The position numbers and the translations under genes are program-made. The notes under the pieces are model-generated. The model had not been told where the DNA came from. It worked only from the letters and a program-made list of their open reading frames with translations, and searched no databases. Below are positions 6,325 through 13,830 of a stretch of DNA of 13,830 bases, one piece after another. This stretch comes from an uncultured Bacteroidota bacterium (GTDB lineage Bacteria; Bacteroidota; Bacteroidia; Bacteroidales; SZUA-534). Location: assembly GCA_937900725.1 (NCBI GenBank), contig CALCFP010000054.1, forward strand, positions 1 through 13,830. Direction: 5' to 3'. Within the stretch, counting starts at the first letter, position 1. Every line of letters begins with the position of its first letter.

Positions 6325-9228
6325 ATGAAAGGAAAAAAACTATTGTTTTTGATTGGCGCATTGTTGGCTAGTCAATTGACAAACGCTCAAGAGTTAAAGA
6401 CATTCAAGTTGCAAAATGGCTTGTCGGTTTATGTTTGGGAAGATAGCACACAGTCCGATGTGTTCGGCATTGTAGGTGTGCGTACTGGTTCGTATAATGA
6501 TCCTGAACAATATACAGGGTTGGCTCACTATCTTGAACACATGATGTTTAAGGGGACGCAAAAAATAGGCGCGCTAGATTGGGCTGCTGAAGAACCATTG
6601 TATAATCAAATCATAGCAAAATATGATGAAATGGTGGCTGAGTCTGATCCGATAAAAAAAGAGGAAATAAGCAGGCAAATTAACGATTTGACAGTGGAAA
6701 TATCAAAGATCAGTTCTTCTGTCGAATATTGCAATTTGTGTGAATTGATTGGCGACAAAATGACAAATGCCTGGACTAGTTATGACTTGACTTTTTTTGT
6801 CAACCAAATTCCAGCATACCGTATGAACCAATGGCTTACTTTGGCTTCTGAGCGTTTTATTAATCCAGTCTTTCGTGAATTTCAAACTGAATTGGAAACG
6901 GTTTATGAGGAATATAATATGGGTAAGGATGAAGCTGGAAATGAAATCCAGGAAAAACTTTTTGAATCGATTTTCGGTAAGACGCCTTATGCACGTTCTG
7001 TCATAGGACTGGGAGAACATTTGAAAAATCCACAGTTAAGCAAGCTGATCCAGTTTTATAATGACTGGTATGTTCCTGAAAACATGGTATTGGTAATTTC
7101 CGGTAATGTCAAGGCAAATGACATCGTTGGAAAAATCGGCACTACATTTGGCAAACTGCCTGCTCGGCAAGCTCCAGATGTTAAAGTATATCCTGATGAA
7201 AAAATCGTTGGACGAACTCAAAACACCATATATGCAGGTTATTCTCCAGCTGTTTATTTGGTTTATAACGGAGTGAAGCAAGGAGATGCTGATTACATAC
7301 CATTGGAAGTGGCAATGAAGATGCTATCTAACTTTAATGAAACCGGCATCGCCGACAAATTGGTTATTGACGGTGAGATTTCTTCTGTTAACACCGAAGT
7401 CATGGCATTTAAGCATCAAGGGCGATTGCTAGTAGCGGGAGTGCCATTGTATGACAATAATCAGCGTAGATATGCAACAAACAAGTCTACAGAGAAAAAA
7501 TTGTTGTCAGCAGTGGAAAAACTTCGTAATGGAGAATTCTCTGATGAAGATGTCGAGATTGTAAAGTCTAACATGTGTATGGTTTACGAACTTAGTTTTG
7601 AAAATAGTGAATATGTAGCCAGTGCATTGGCAGAATCCTTCGTATATGAACAAGACCCTTCTTATGTTGTGAACATTACAGAGCAAATCAAATCTGTCAC
7701 TGCCGAACAAATTAGGAATGTCGCTAGAAAATATTTGAATGATGACTATATGGTCGTGAATTTCGAAAAACGCAAGGGCGCAAAAAATGAGGATTCAGAT
7801 ATCAAGAAACCTCAATATAAGTCTATAGAACATTTGGAAACACCGTCTGCTTTCGGACAACAATTCAAGTATGTCCGTTCTGGTGCCGTTACTGACACAA
7901 AAATTGATTTTTCAAAAGTTAGGGAACAAAAGATTAATGGGTTATCCACCTTGCATTATACCAATAATCCTCATAGCAACATCTTTGATTTGACAATAAA
8001 ATATGGGGCAGGAACTAATGTTTTGCCAAAACTTGCATATGCTTCTGAATTGCTTAACAATGCGGGCATTATGGGAAGTTTCAAGTCGCAGGAATTGAAA
8101 AAAGAATTTGCTAAGTTGAATGTGATATATGAAGTGTCAGCAGATGATGACTATTTGACGATTGAGGTTGCGGGTGTCGAAAACTCGCTTACTGCGGCTT
8201 GCGATTTGCTATCTCGTTTGGTGCTTATGCCTGAATTGGATGAAAAACAGATGAATATGTTGAAAAACAACGAACTGGCTTCTCGCTATGTTCGTAGATG
8301 GGACCCATCGTCTGCCAATGTTCCATTGTTGTGTTATTTGTTGTACAATGATAATTCTCCGTATAAAAAAGAATTGACAGATTATGTTGTCAACGATATG
8401 ACTATTGCAGATTTGACAGGAGACATTACTCGCGCTGCGAATTATGCGGCGGATATCCATTACACAGGGGCAATGCCTTTTGATGACGCATATACTATTT
8501 TAAGTCAGCATTTGCCTTTGGTTGCCAATGAGAAACCTTCTTCCTCGCCAACGGATAGGGAGTTGGCAACTGTTGATGGAAATAACATATACCTATATGC
8601 TAATAATGATGCCAAGCAAGCCCAAATATTTTTCTATTTTCCCATGATGAAGTATGACAAAGAACAACTTATTCTTGTTCATGCGTTTAACCAATATTTT
8701 TCCGGAGATTTCAATGGCTTAGTCCTTTCGGAAATAAGGGTTAAAAGGTCAATGGCATATTCGGCTGGTGCGCATGTTTCATGTCCTACTCTTGCCGGTA
8801 ATCCAATGTATTTCTATGGCATGATTGGAACGCAGAATGACAAGACAGTTGATGCAATATCTGTGTTCATGGAATTGTTAAATAGTATGCCTGAGCATGA
8901 ATCGAGAATAGACAATATAAAGTCTTATTTGCTTCAACAGATTCAAACTTCTAAACCAAATAATAGATTATTGTCATTAAGCAAAGTCGATTTTGATTTG
9001 CAAGGATTTGGTACAAATCCTGCCGATGAATTAATTGAAAAGATTCAAACTCTTACTTTTGATGATATAGTCAAGTTCTATAATGAGAACATCAAAGGCA
9101 AACCAGTTTCAATAGGTATTGTTGGTAATCCTAAATATATCAATGTCAACGAATTGTCTAAATTTGGCAAGGTTCAGCGTATAGGACCAAAACAGATTTA
9201 CAATACTGTGGATTCGTATTTTTATTAA
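6325..9228 (+). CDS. Secreted M16-family zinc metallopeptidase (two-unit, insulinase/pitrilysin-like)
   Basis: This 967-residue zinc peptidase probably acts in the periplasm or outside the cell on peptides. The signal peptide is MKGKKLLFLIGALLASQLTNAQ. The inverted zinc motif HYLEH is at residues 68-72 (His68 and His72 ligands, Glu71 catalytic base). The distal ligand is probably Glu196 in ELETVYEE (189-196), which aligns with pitrilysin ERNAVNAE. The spacing from His72 to Glu196 leaves 123 residues between them, against about 76 in classical members; the extra stretch is a charged, probably helical insert. The C-terminal half has no second HxxEH, but EIRVKRSMAY (803-812) matches the conserved Arg/Tyr substrate-binding segment of the inactive half. 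One chain therefore holds both halves of the chamber. TTG at 6313 and ATG at 6316 are in frame upstream; ATG 6325 is chosen because it begins the signal peptide. There is no lipobox and no T9SS tail. The gene lies 96 bases after the lipoprotein gene, past a hairpin. Confidence 0.94.
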   Translation: MKGKKLLFLIGALLASQLTNAQELKTFKLQNGLSVYVWEDSTQSDVFGIVGVRTGSYNDPEQYTGLAHYLEHMMFKGTQKIGALDWAAEEPLYNQIIAKYDEMVAESDPIKKEEISRQINDLTVEISKISSSVEYCNLCELIGDKMTNAWTSYDLTFFVNQIPAYRMNQWLTLASERFINPVFREFQTELETVYEEYNMGKDEAGNEIQEKLFESIFGKTPYARSVIGLGEHLKNPQLSKLIQFYNDWYVPENMVLVISGNVKANDIVGKIGTTFGKLPARQAPDVKVYPDEKIVGRTQNTIYAGYSPAVYLVYNGVKQGDADYIPLEVAMKMLSNFNETGIADKLVIDGEISSVNTEVMAFKHQGRLLVAGVPLYDNNQRRYATNKSTEKKLLSAVEKLRNGEFSDEDVEIVKSNMCMVYELSFENSEYVASALAESFVYEQDPSYVVNITEQIKSVTAEQIRNVARKYLNDDYMVVNFEKRKGAKNEDSDIKKPQYKSIEHLETPSAFGQQFKYVRSGAVTDTKIDFSKVREQKINGLSTLHYTNNPHSNIFDLTIKYGAGTNVLPKLAYASELLNNAGIMGSFKSQELKKEFAKLNVIYEVSADDDYLTIEVAGVENSLTAACDLLSRLVLMPELDEKQMNMLKNNELASRYVRRWDPSSANVPLLCYLLYNDNSPYKKELTDYVVNDMTIADLTGDITRAANYAADIHYTGAMPFDDAYTILSQHLPLVANEKPSSSPTDRELATVDGNNIYLYANNDAKQAQIFFYFPMMKYDKEQLILVHAFNQYFSGDFNGLVLSEIRVKRSMAYSAGAHVSCPTLAGNPMYFYGMIGTQNDKTVDAISVFMELLNSMPEHESRIDNIKSYLLQQIQTSKPNNRLLSLSKVDFDLQGFGTNPADELIEKIQTLTFDDIVKFYNENIKGKPVSIGIVGNPKYINVNELSKFGKVQRIGPKQIYNTVDSYFY

Positions 9229-9241
9229 TAAATACAAAAAA

Positions 9242-9268
9242 GGCTGTTCAAAGATCTTTTGAACAGCC
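9242..9268 (-). terminator. Intrinsic terminator between convergent genes, best on the minus strand
   Basis: GGCTGTTCAAA (9242-9252) and TTTGAACAGCC (9258-9268) make an 11-bp stem with a 5-base loop. Six A residues (9236-9241) lie to its left, so a minus-strand transcript would read stem then TTTTTT, a classic terminator for the T9SS cargo gene. On the + strand the stem is followed by CCATTAATATTA rather than a clean T-run, so termination of the M16 transcript may be weaker. Confidence 0.85.
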
Positions 9269-9307
9269 CCATTAATATTATGTTATTGTTCTTTTTGTTT
9301 GTAATTG

Positions 9308-11089
9308 CTATTTTTTTATAAAAGTGCCTATTTGTGCATCTCCATTTTGATTTACAATCAGAATGTATTTCCCGTTTGGTAATGAGGAAATGTCAATAGA
9401 TGCAAATGAATCATCGTTGTTATACACTTCTCTAATACATTTCTTTCCAGTGGCATCAAATATGTCTATTGTTTTTATACTTTCTTTATCGTAAGGTTGT
9501 CTAACATTTATCAAGGAACTGGCAGGATTAGGGTATATTACAAATGAATTTTCAGATGAACTTGATTCTGACTCAATTGACAATGCAATTGCTTCGTCAA
9601 TACTATCATGTGAAACACTCATTCTTGCGTTTGAAGGTATATTACATGTGAAACTGAAGTTTAGACGCCCTCCTCGACCACAAACGTTCTCCGCATCCAC
9701 GTATCCAGTTAATGTTTGCGGTTGTGTAGGATTGCCGGGTTTGGGGCTTAAAGCCGCTACGGAATAGGAACGGTGGTTGTCTACCATGGCACTCTTTGTC
9801 GGTAAAGGTTTGTCGGCAGAGATTATAAAAGAAATGTTGCCAGTTCCTTGGCCTTTAGTAATATTTGCCTTGTCGATATACCAGTTATACGTCATATCGC
9901 TACGTGTACCTTTTGCACTTGCATTATAGGTGGTGGCTACATTTAGGTTGCCAGACGGCAAACTTACACTGGTTGGAACTGGTGGAATTCCAACAAATAA
10001 TGAATAGCTTCTTGTGTATTCTGTATTCGTTGATTTTGATTTCACTTTTATGGTTATACTGCCGGTTCCGTTAGATACTTTTGTTAATTCAAAACTATTT
10101 GTACTACCATTTGAAACTCTTGTTGTTGAACCACATGTTACACTGGTGACGCGATAATTTGTTCCATCCACATTGCTTATTTTATAAGAAGATTTTGAGC
10201 ACAATGTTTTAGGCCCAGAAATAGTAAAATCTTTGGTGGTGAAATTTGGAAATTTTCGACCTTCTGATTTTGCACCTTGTTCGTTTTCTGAAACGATATA
10301 GTAATCGCTATACGTAGTGCCTGGCTTGAGATTATTTACGACATAACTCATTGTTGAAACCCAAGATTGTGGATTAGGTCTGCCAATTATATCCAAACAT
10401 TTTCCGTTAGGGGCATAAATATAATATTGTTTAGCATCCACTTGAGTGCTCCATTTTAAAGTCGCAGATTCAATTGAAGGTGTTACCGTTCTTACAGATG
10501 GTGCCTCAATTGACCTTGGAATAGTAATTGAAATGCTACTTTCTTCACTCTCATTACCTACATAATCATAGGCTTTTACAGATACATTATATGTGGCACC
10601 TTCTTTTAAGCCTTGTTTGAATATATAGCCATCACACTTGCCTTCTTCATTCGAACCACCTGTGATTTTGTAAAAATAACTATCAAGAAATCTATCATTA
10701 GAGACGGCATTTATTGTAAAGTTGTTTGACGTTACTGTATAAGTTAATTCTGGTTTGCTGGGAGCTTCGTTGTCATAATATAATAGTAAAGTACCTAGAT
10801 ACATGCCTTGGCAGTAAAAATCTATCCGAGAATCGCTTTGTACTTGCCCGTAAAAGTGAATATTGGATTCTGGGTAATAGGCAGGTAATGTGTAGGTGTT
10901 GCATGTTGCAGACCCTGTTGTCGAAGGGACTATTGTGTTGCTATATGAATACCAATAACTTGAATTATAATAAGGCCAAAATTCAAAAGTACCATTGGTC
11001 CAAATTTCATAAGTGAAATAAGAGTATACGTTGTTACCTAACCACATAAACATTGTAAATACTACAATACTGGAAATTAATTTTTTCAT
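9308..11089 (-). CDS. Type IX secretion system cargo protein with fibronectin III-like domains and T9SS type A sorting domain
   Basis: This 593-residue protein should cross the inner membrane by Sec and the outer membrane by T9SS, then be released or anchored at the surface. Residues 1-23 are a signal peptide. Residues 24-50 are extraordinarily aromatic (13 Tyr/Trp/Phe). Two fibronectin III-like domains follow at about 109-192 (TYNVSVKAYDYVGNESEES) and 195-286 (ATLKWSTQVDAKQYYIY, LKPGTTYSDYYIVSENEQG). Two PKD/Ig-like stretches follow at about 288-367 (ISGPKTLCSKSSYKISN) and 371-483. Residues 515-593 are the sorting domain, with FVIYPNPASSLINV, IDIFDATGKK, IDISSLPNGKYILIV and a GTFIKK end. No catalytic motif is visible, so an adhesin or matrix role is inferred. 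The start is the ATG before the KK-containing signal peptide. The gene converges on the M16 gene with a 79-base gap that contains the terminator. Confidence 0.9.
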   Translation of the reverse strand: MKKLISSIVVFTMFMWLGNNVYSYFTYEIWTNGTFEFWPYYNSSYWYSYSNTIVPSTTGSATCNTYTLPAYYPESNIHFYGQVQSDSRIDFYCQGMYLGTLLLYYDNEAPSKPELTYTVTSNNFTINAVSNDRFLDSYFYKITGGSNEEGKCDGYIFKQGLKEGATYNVSVKAYDYVGNESEESSISITIPRSIEAPSVRTVTPSIESATLKWSTQVDAKQYYIYAPNGKCLDIIGRPNPQSWVSTMSYVVNNLKPGTTYSDYYIVSENEQGAKSEGRKFPNFTTKDFTISGPKTLCSKSSYKISNVDGTNYRVTSVTCGSTTRVSNGSTNSFELTKVSNGTGSITIKVKSKSTNTEYTRSYSLFVGIPPVPTSVSLPSGNLNVATTYNASAKGTRSDMTYNWYIDKANITKGQGTGNISFIISADKPLPTKSAMVDNHRSYSVAALSPKPGNPTQPQTLTGYVDAENVCGRGGRLNFSFTCNIPSNARMSVSHDSIDEAIALSIESESSSSENSFVIYPNPASSLINVRQPYDKESIKTIDIFDATGKKCIREVYNNDDSFASIDISSLPNGKYILIVNQNGDAQIGTFIKK

Positions 11090-11139
11090 TTTTTATAAGT
11101 TTAGAATTATTAGTTAATAATAATGAATAAGAACAATAA

Positions 11140-11147
11140 CGAATGTA
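11140..11147 (-). promoter_or_regulatory. Candidate -7 box for the T9SS cargo gene
   Basis: On the minus strand this reads TACATTCG, one mismatch from the Bacteroidetes -7 consensus TAnnTTTG. It would give a leader of about 45 bases before the ATG at 11089. The expected -33 position reads TTTT rather than TTG, so the match is incomplete and the call is tentative. Confidence 0.22.
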
Positions 11148-11170
11148 ATATAGATATAATTAATATAAAA

Positions 11171-11200
11171 TTCGATGGTCGTTTTTGTGTTTTCGATGGT
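11171..11200. repeat. Pair of 9-bp direct repeats, possible operator
   Basis: TTCGATGGT occurs at 11171-11179 and again at 11192-11200, a 21-bp period, or two helical turns. The pair sits 82-111 bases upstream of the T9SS cargo start and just upstream of the candidate promoter at 11140-11147. That is where an activator dimer would bind (inference). Only two copies were seen. Confidence 0.5.
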
Positions 11201-11913
11201 ATCCGATATTATATCTGCCAAATGAGTTGCCCTTTGTACAAATACACAATAAGTATATATAATGGTGTAAGACTTAATGGTTATAATAATTATAACTTTT
11301 TTGGGAATAGACGTTTATGAAAGGTCTATAGGACAAATTATGTATTTTTATAAAATCCATACTGATAGAAATATATGATTGTTGTTTATGAGCATGAATA
11401 AAATACATGACAATCAAAGGATTCTTTGTTCCTGTTTGTACGAAAAACTGGAATGGATGCGTATGAAAAGGATTGTGATTGTTTGCGATATTCTGTAATG
11501 AAATCTGTAATACTCGTTTGGAACGGCACATTCATCGATGTGTTTCCTCGCCAAGTCGTTTTTCCCATTTTTGCTTGGTTGTGCTTTAGAATAAGAATAA
11601 TCTGTCCATGAGAAAACTTGTCACGCAATTTAACATATATGAAATATAGTTTACAAGAGTGTAATTTAACATGAATATTATTGATTACAGTGTCCCTTTT
11701 GGTTTGTGACTATATGAATCTACACATCCCTTTTTATTCGTGGCATTATGATTTATACGTAAAGTGCTATTAACCGCCACTTGTTAAATAACTGACAATC
11801 ATATTGCAAAATGCATTCTTAAAATCAACTACATTGTGCCTTGCCATATCTAATTGGAATATTGTATTTTTTTATTGATTGTCAAGTAACTACGAATTAA
11901 TTTGTTACAATAT

Positions 11914-13830
11914 ATGAGACACTTATTATGTACTTTGTCCCTGTTGGCATTCGTTTTTGTGCCAGCGATTGCCCAAACAACATTGTTTCAGGAGACAACA
12001 TCGGTATCGTCTGAAATTAACGGCGAGAACCGTTATGACAACGACTTGCTCGACGTGGCATTTTCAGACGGCGGTGATAGATTGTTGACATATAAATTGG
12101 AGGTTACAAGCAAGGTTACCCGTACTGGTGGTCAGATACTTATAACCATCGACAATAAAAAACTCGAACAGGGTTCGGATAACAAGTATAAGAGTTTCAG
12201 CATAAATCAGGTTTTGGTGCCAAGCCTGTTCAATGCCGAGTTTGTGCTTTTGTCGGGTGATGATAAGGAACTAAAGCGCTGGACTGTTGAAAACGAGCAT
12301 TTCGACGCAGAACGTAATATGGTGCGCTACTATTACGACGGCGAAGTTGAACAAGGATGCAAGTTGCGTATTGTGCAGATAGACTTGCATTTCAGCAAGT
12401 CTGGCGCACGTGAGGCCGAAGACTTCATCACCCTTATTGACAACTATTTCAATACCGACGCACGGCTCAATATGATAGAGCAGGAACTGGATTTGGTGCG
12501 AACTGATACGATAGAACTTTTGGAGCAGTTCCGTCAGCAAACTATCGACAATGTGGCTGTATTCAACAGTATCAAGTCGGCACATTACAGTACGAAACTC
12601 GATTTGGAGAATAACGATCCTATCAGCCTGCTGTCACATTTAAGCCGTGCCGAGCAGTTGAACCGAAACATTAAGAAGAAGGTCGAATATGCCTTGAACC
12701 ATATGTGGGAAACATACTATGCAAAGGGTATGGATTACCTGAACTGGGGTAAGGGTGACAAGGCTGAAGAAATGTTCGGCAAGTCGATAGAGGCAAAGCC
12801 GAATTATGCGCCGCCGCATTATCAACTGTCGCTGATGGACTTAGACGCCAAACTTTACGACAACGTGCTTGACACCTGCGCCCGCGTGGTGACAGATATG
12901 AATCCAGATTCCGACACACGCTACAACACCATAAAGTTGGCTGAACGCGTAATGTACATCTTCATTGATTCCGTAAACGGTTACATATCAAGGCAAGACG
13001 TCGAAGGCGGATTCAGGATGCTGACAGTGTGCAAGGATTATTGCAAGCGCATAAAGGGAATAAGGACTTTTGAAGAGTTCGACCAACTGTCGGCCGCATT
13101 GTACGGCACAATCCACAGTAAACTCATTAAGCAGGCGCAAGATCTGTTTGCCGAAAAGAAACTGAAAGAAAGTACAATATATGCCGACTCTGCCGCTCAG
13201 TTGCGTGCCGAATATCCGAATTTCGACATCGATTCAAAATCCGAAATCAAACTACTGAACGACTTGTATGTCGCTTGGATTGACTATGGCAAGTCGGTTT
13301 CAGTTGAACAGCCCGAAGAAGCCCTGCAGGCATTCGATCAGGCAACAGCGATATGCCGTAAATATACATTTGTCGAGTGCTCGGCCGAACTCGAGAAATT
13401 GGCTTTTGAAAGTCGCACTCACAAATATGCGCAACTGTTGGCCGAAGTGAGCGCCGTTGTTGAGGAAGAGTTTGCCGATTCGGCTTTGGTGCTGTTAGGC
13501 AGTGCCGAGGCATACCGCCAAAAATGGGAATTGCAGAAATTGGCTTTGGCCGATGAGTTGGCGACAGCCGCTTATCAGGTGAAATACGACGGCCTGATGC
13601 ACGAGGGCGATGATGCAATGACGCGCAAGCAGCCTCGCGAGGCATTGGCATTTTACGCATCGGCATTGGCAATAAACAAGTCGCAGCCTATTGTGGCCGA
13701 CACTGCCTGGGTTGCAAAGAATAAGAAGGCATCAGTCTTGTACGTTGTGCAATTGTGCAATTTAGGCATATCTTACGCAAATGCATTGCAGATGGGATTA
13801 TCGAAAAAAGAGATTGAACATATGCGCTTT
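11914..13830 (+). CDS. Secreted TPR-like helical protein, N-terminal 639 residues (3' end outside window)
   Basis: The frame starts at ATG 11914 and stays open to the last base, so the gene is truncated by the window. I do not recognise the family. Residues 1-21 (MRHLLCTLSLLAFVFVPAIAQ) are a signal peptide without a lipobox, so the protein is probably periplasmic or secreted. Residues 22-165 look beta-rich, with SFSINQVLVPSLFNAEF and RYYYDGEVEQGCKLRIVQID. From about 165 onward it is helical and charged. TPR-like units are visible at about 267-300 (YYAKGMDYLNWGKGDKAEEM, with Pro296 closing) and 558-592 (DAMTRKQPREALAFYASALA); the helices between probably form more degenerate repeats. No catalytic motif is visible. 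TPR scaffolds bind proteins, and a cell-envelope assembly role is a guess. Codons are noticeably richer in GCC, GAC and CTG than in the transporter cluster: one 60-base line here (12841-12900) has 32 G+C, against 16 in 2221-2280. Confidence 0.85.
   Translation, partial: MRHLLCTLSLLAFVFVPAIAQTTLFQETTSVSSEINGENRYDNDLLDVAFSDGGDRLLTYKLEVTSKVTRTGGQILITIDNKKLEQGSDNKYKSFSINQVLVPSLFNAEFVLLSGDDKELKRWTVENEHFDAERNMVRYYYDGEVEQGCKLRIVQIDLHFSKSGAREAEDFITLIDNYFNTDARLNMIEQELDLVRTDTIELLEQFRQQTIDNVAVFNSIKSAHYSTKLDLENNDPISLLSHLSRAEQLNRNIKKKVEYALNHMWETYYAKGMDYLNWGKGDKAEEMFGKSIEAKPNYAPPHYQLSLMDLDAKLYDNVLDTCARVVTDMNPDSDTRYNTIKLAERVMYIFIDSVNGYISRQDVEGGFRMLTVCKDYCKRIKGIRTFEEFDQLSAALYGTIHSKLIKQAQDLFAEKKLKESTIYADSAAQLRAEYPNFDIDSKSEIKLLNDLYVAWIDYGKSVSVEQPEEALQAFDQATAICRKYTFVECSAELEKLAFESRTHKYAQLLAEVSAVVEEEFADSALVLLGSAEAYRQKWELQKLALADELATAAYQVKYDGLMHEGDDAMTRKQPREALAFYASALAINKSQPIVADTAWVAKNKKASVLYVVQLCNLGISYANALQMGLSKKEIEHMRF

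Larger units (their letters stand above)
11090..11913. other. Long AT-rich intergenic region between divergent genes
   Basis: These 824 bases separate the minus-strand T9SS cargo gene from the + strand TPR-like gene. Short open frames exist on both strands (for example 11386-11628 minus and 11426-11611 plus), but they overlap one another, have no signal peptide or known motif and are not credible genes. Local composition is very A+T rich near 11100-11170. Visible structure includes a 9-bp direct repeat (11171-11200), an AT-only palindrome GTTATAAT-A-ATTATAAC (11280-11296) followed by six T, and a weak 6-bp hairpin ATAGAC/GTCTAT (11307-11329). The region should hold both divergent promoters. 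No tRNA or riboswitch pattern was recognised. Confidence 0.6.

Noticed and set aside
11280..11302. AT-only palindrome followed by six T, read as a + strand terminator
   Set aside because: The stem has no G:C pair except its outermost one and a single-base centre, and there is no upstream + strand gene to terminate.
11274..11628. Overlapping short minus-strand open frames (11274-11531 and 11386-11628) and a plus-strand frame (11426-11611) in the long gap
   Set aside because: They overlap in different frames, have no recognisable motif, signal peptide or operon context, and are in AT-rich DNA where such frames arise by chance. A fragment of a transposase was considered for 11386-11628, but no conserved motif supports it.
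11875..11904. TTG (11875-11877), 19 bases, then TTAATTTG (11897-11904), resembling a Bacteroidetes -33/-7 promoter for the TPR-like gene
   Set aside because: One mismatch in the -7 box, and the predicted transcript would start only a few bases before ATG 11914, leaving almost no leader. A leaderless start is possible but is not supported by anything else.
13247..13672. A 141-codon antisense open frame inside the TPR-like gene
   Set aside because: It is the mirror of a real, G+C-richer coding frame, its translation is rich in Arg and Pro without domain features, and the + strand frame has the signal peptide and TPR-like pattern.

Overview
The window looks like chromosomal DNA of a Bacteroidota, most likely a Bacteroidales that carries a type IX secretion system (T9SS). 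Three things point there: an adjacent SusC/SusD-type outer-membrane pair, a secreted protein ending in a T9SS type A sorting domain, and low G+C with AT-rich leaders that lack Shine-Dalgarno sequences. No RNA gene, insertion sequence, integrase or CRISPR array was seen.

Layout. (1) Bases 1-489 are the 3' end of a UvrD/PcrA-type superfamily 1 DNA helicase. (2) Bases 490-755 are non-coding or remnant sequence ending in a long T-tract. (3) Bases 762-6228 hold a tight + strand cluster: a SusC/RagA TonB-dependent transporter, a SusD/RagB lipoprotein and a small surface-type lipoprotein with a fibronectin III-like domain, with gaps of only 23 and 17 bases, followed by a hairpin at 6250-6278. (4) Bases 6325-9228 encode a large secreted M16 zinc metallopeptidase. 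(5) A convergent minus-strand gene at 9308-11089 encodes a multidomain T9SS cargo protein, and an inverted repeat at 9242-9268 separates it from the peptidase gene. (6) Bases 11090-11913 are a very AT-rich intergenic region between divergent genes, with a 9-bp direct repeat upstream of the cargo gene. (7) Bases 11914-13830 are the 5' part of a secreted, helical, TPR-like protein that stays open to the window edge; its composition is richer in G+C than the other genes.

How the genes may work together (inference). The transporter pair has no glycoside hydrolase, polysaccharide lyase, sulfatase or sugar-sensing regulator beside it. It has an M16 peptidase instead. This resembles RagAB of Porphyromonas gingivalis, a known oligopeptide importer, more than a polysaccharide utilisation locus. 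In this reading the SusD-like protein and the small lipoprotein capture peptide at the surface, the SusC-like barrel imports it with TonB energy, and the M16 enzyme cuts it further. The T9SS cargo and the TPR-like protein are neighbours without a shown link. The small lipoprotein's C-terminal domain, the T9SS cargo and the TPR-like protein are the least explained parts of the window.
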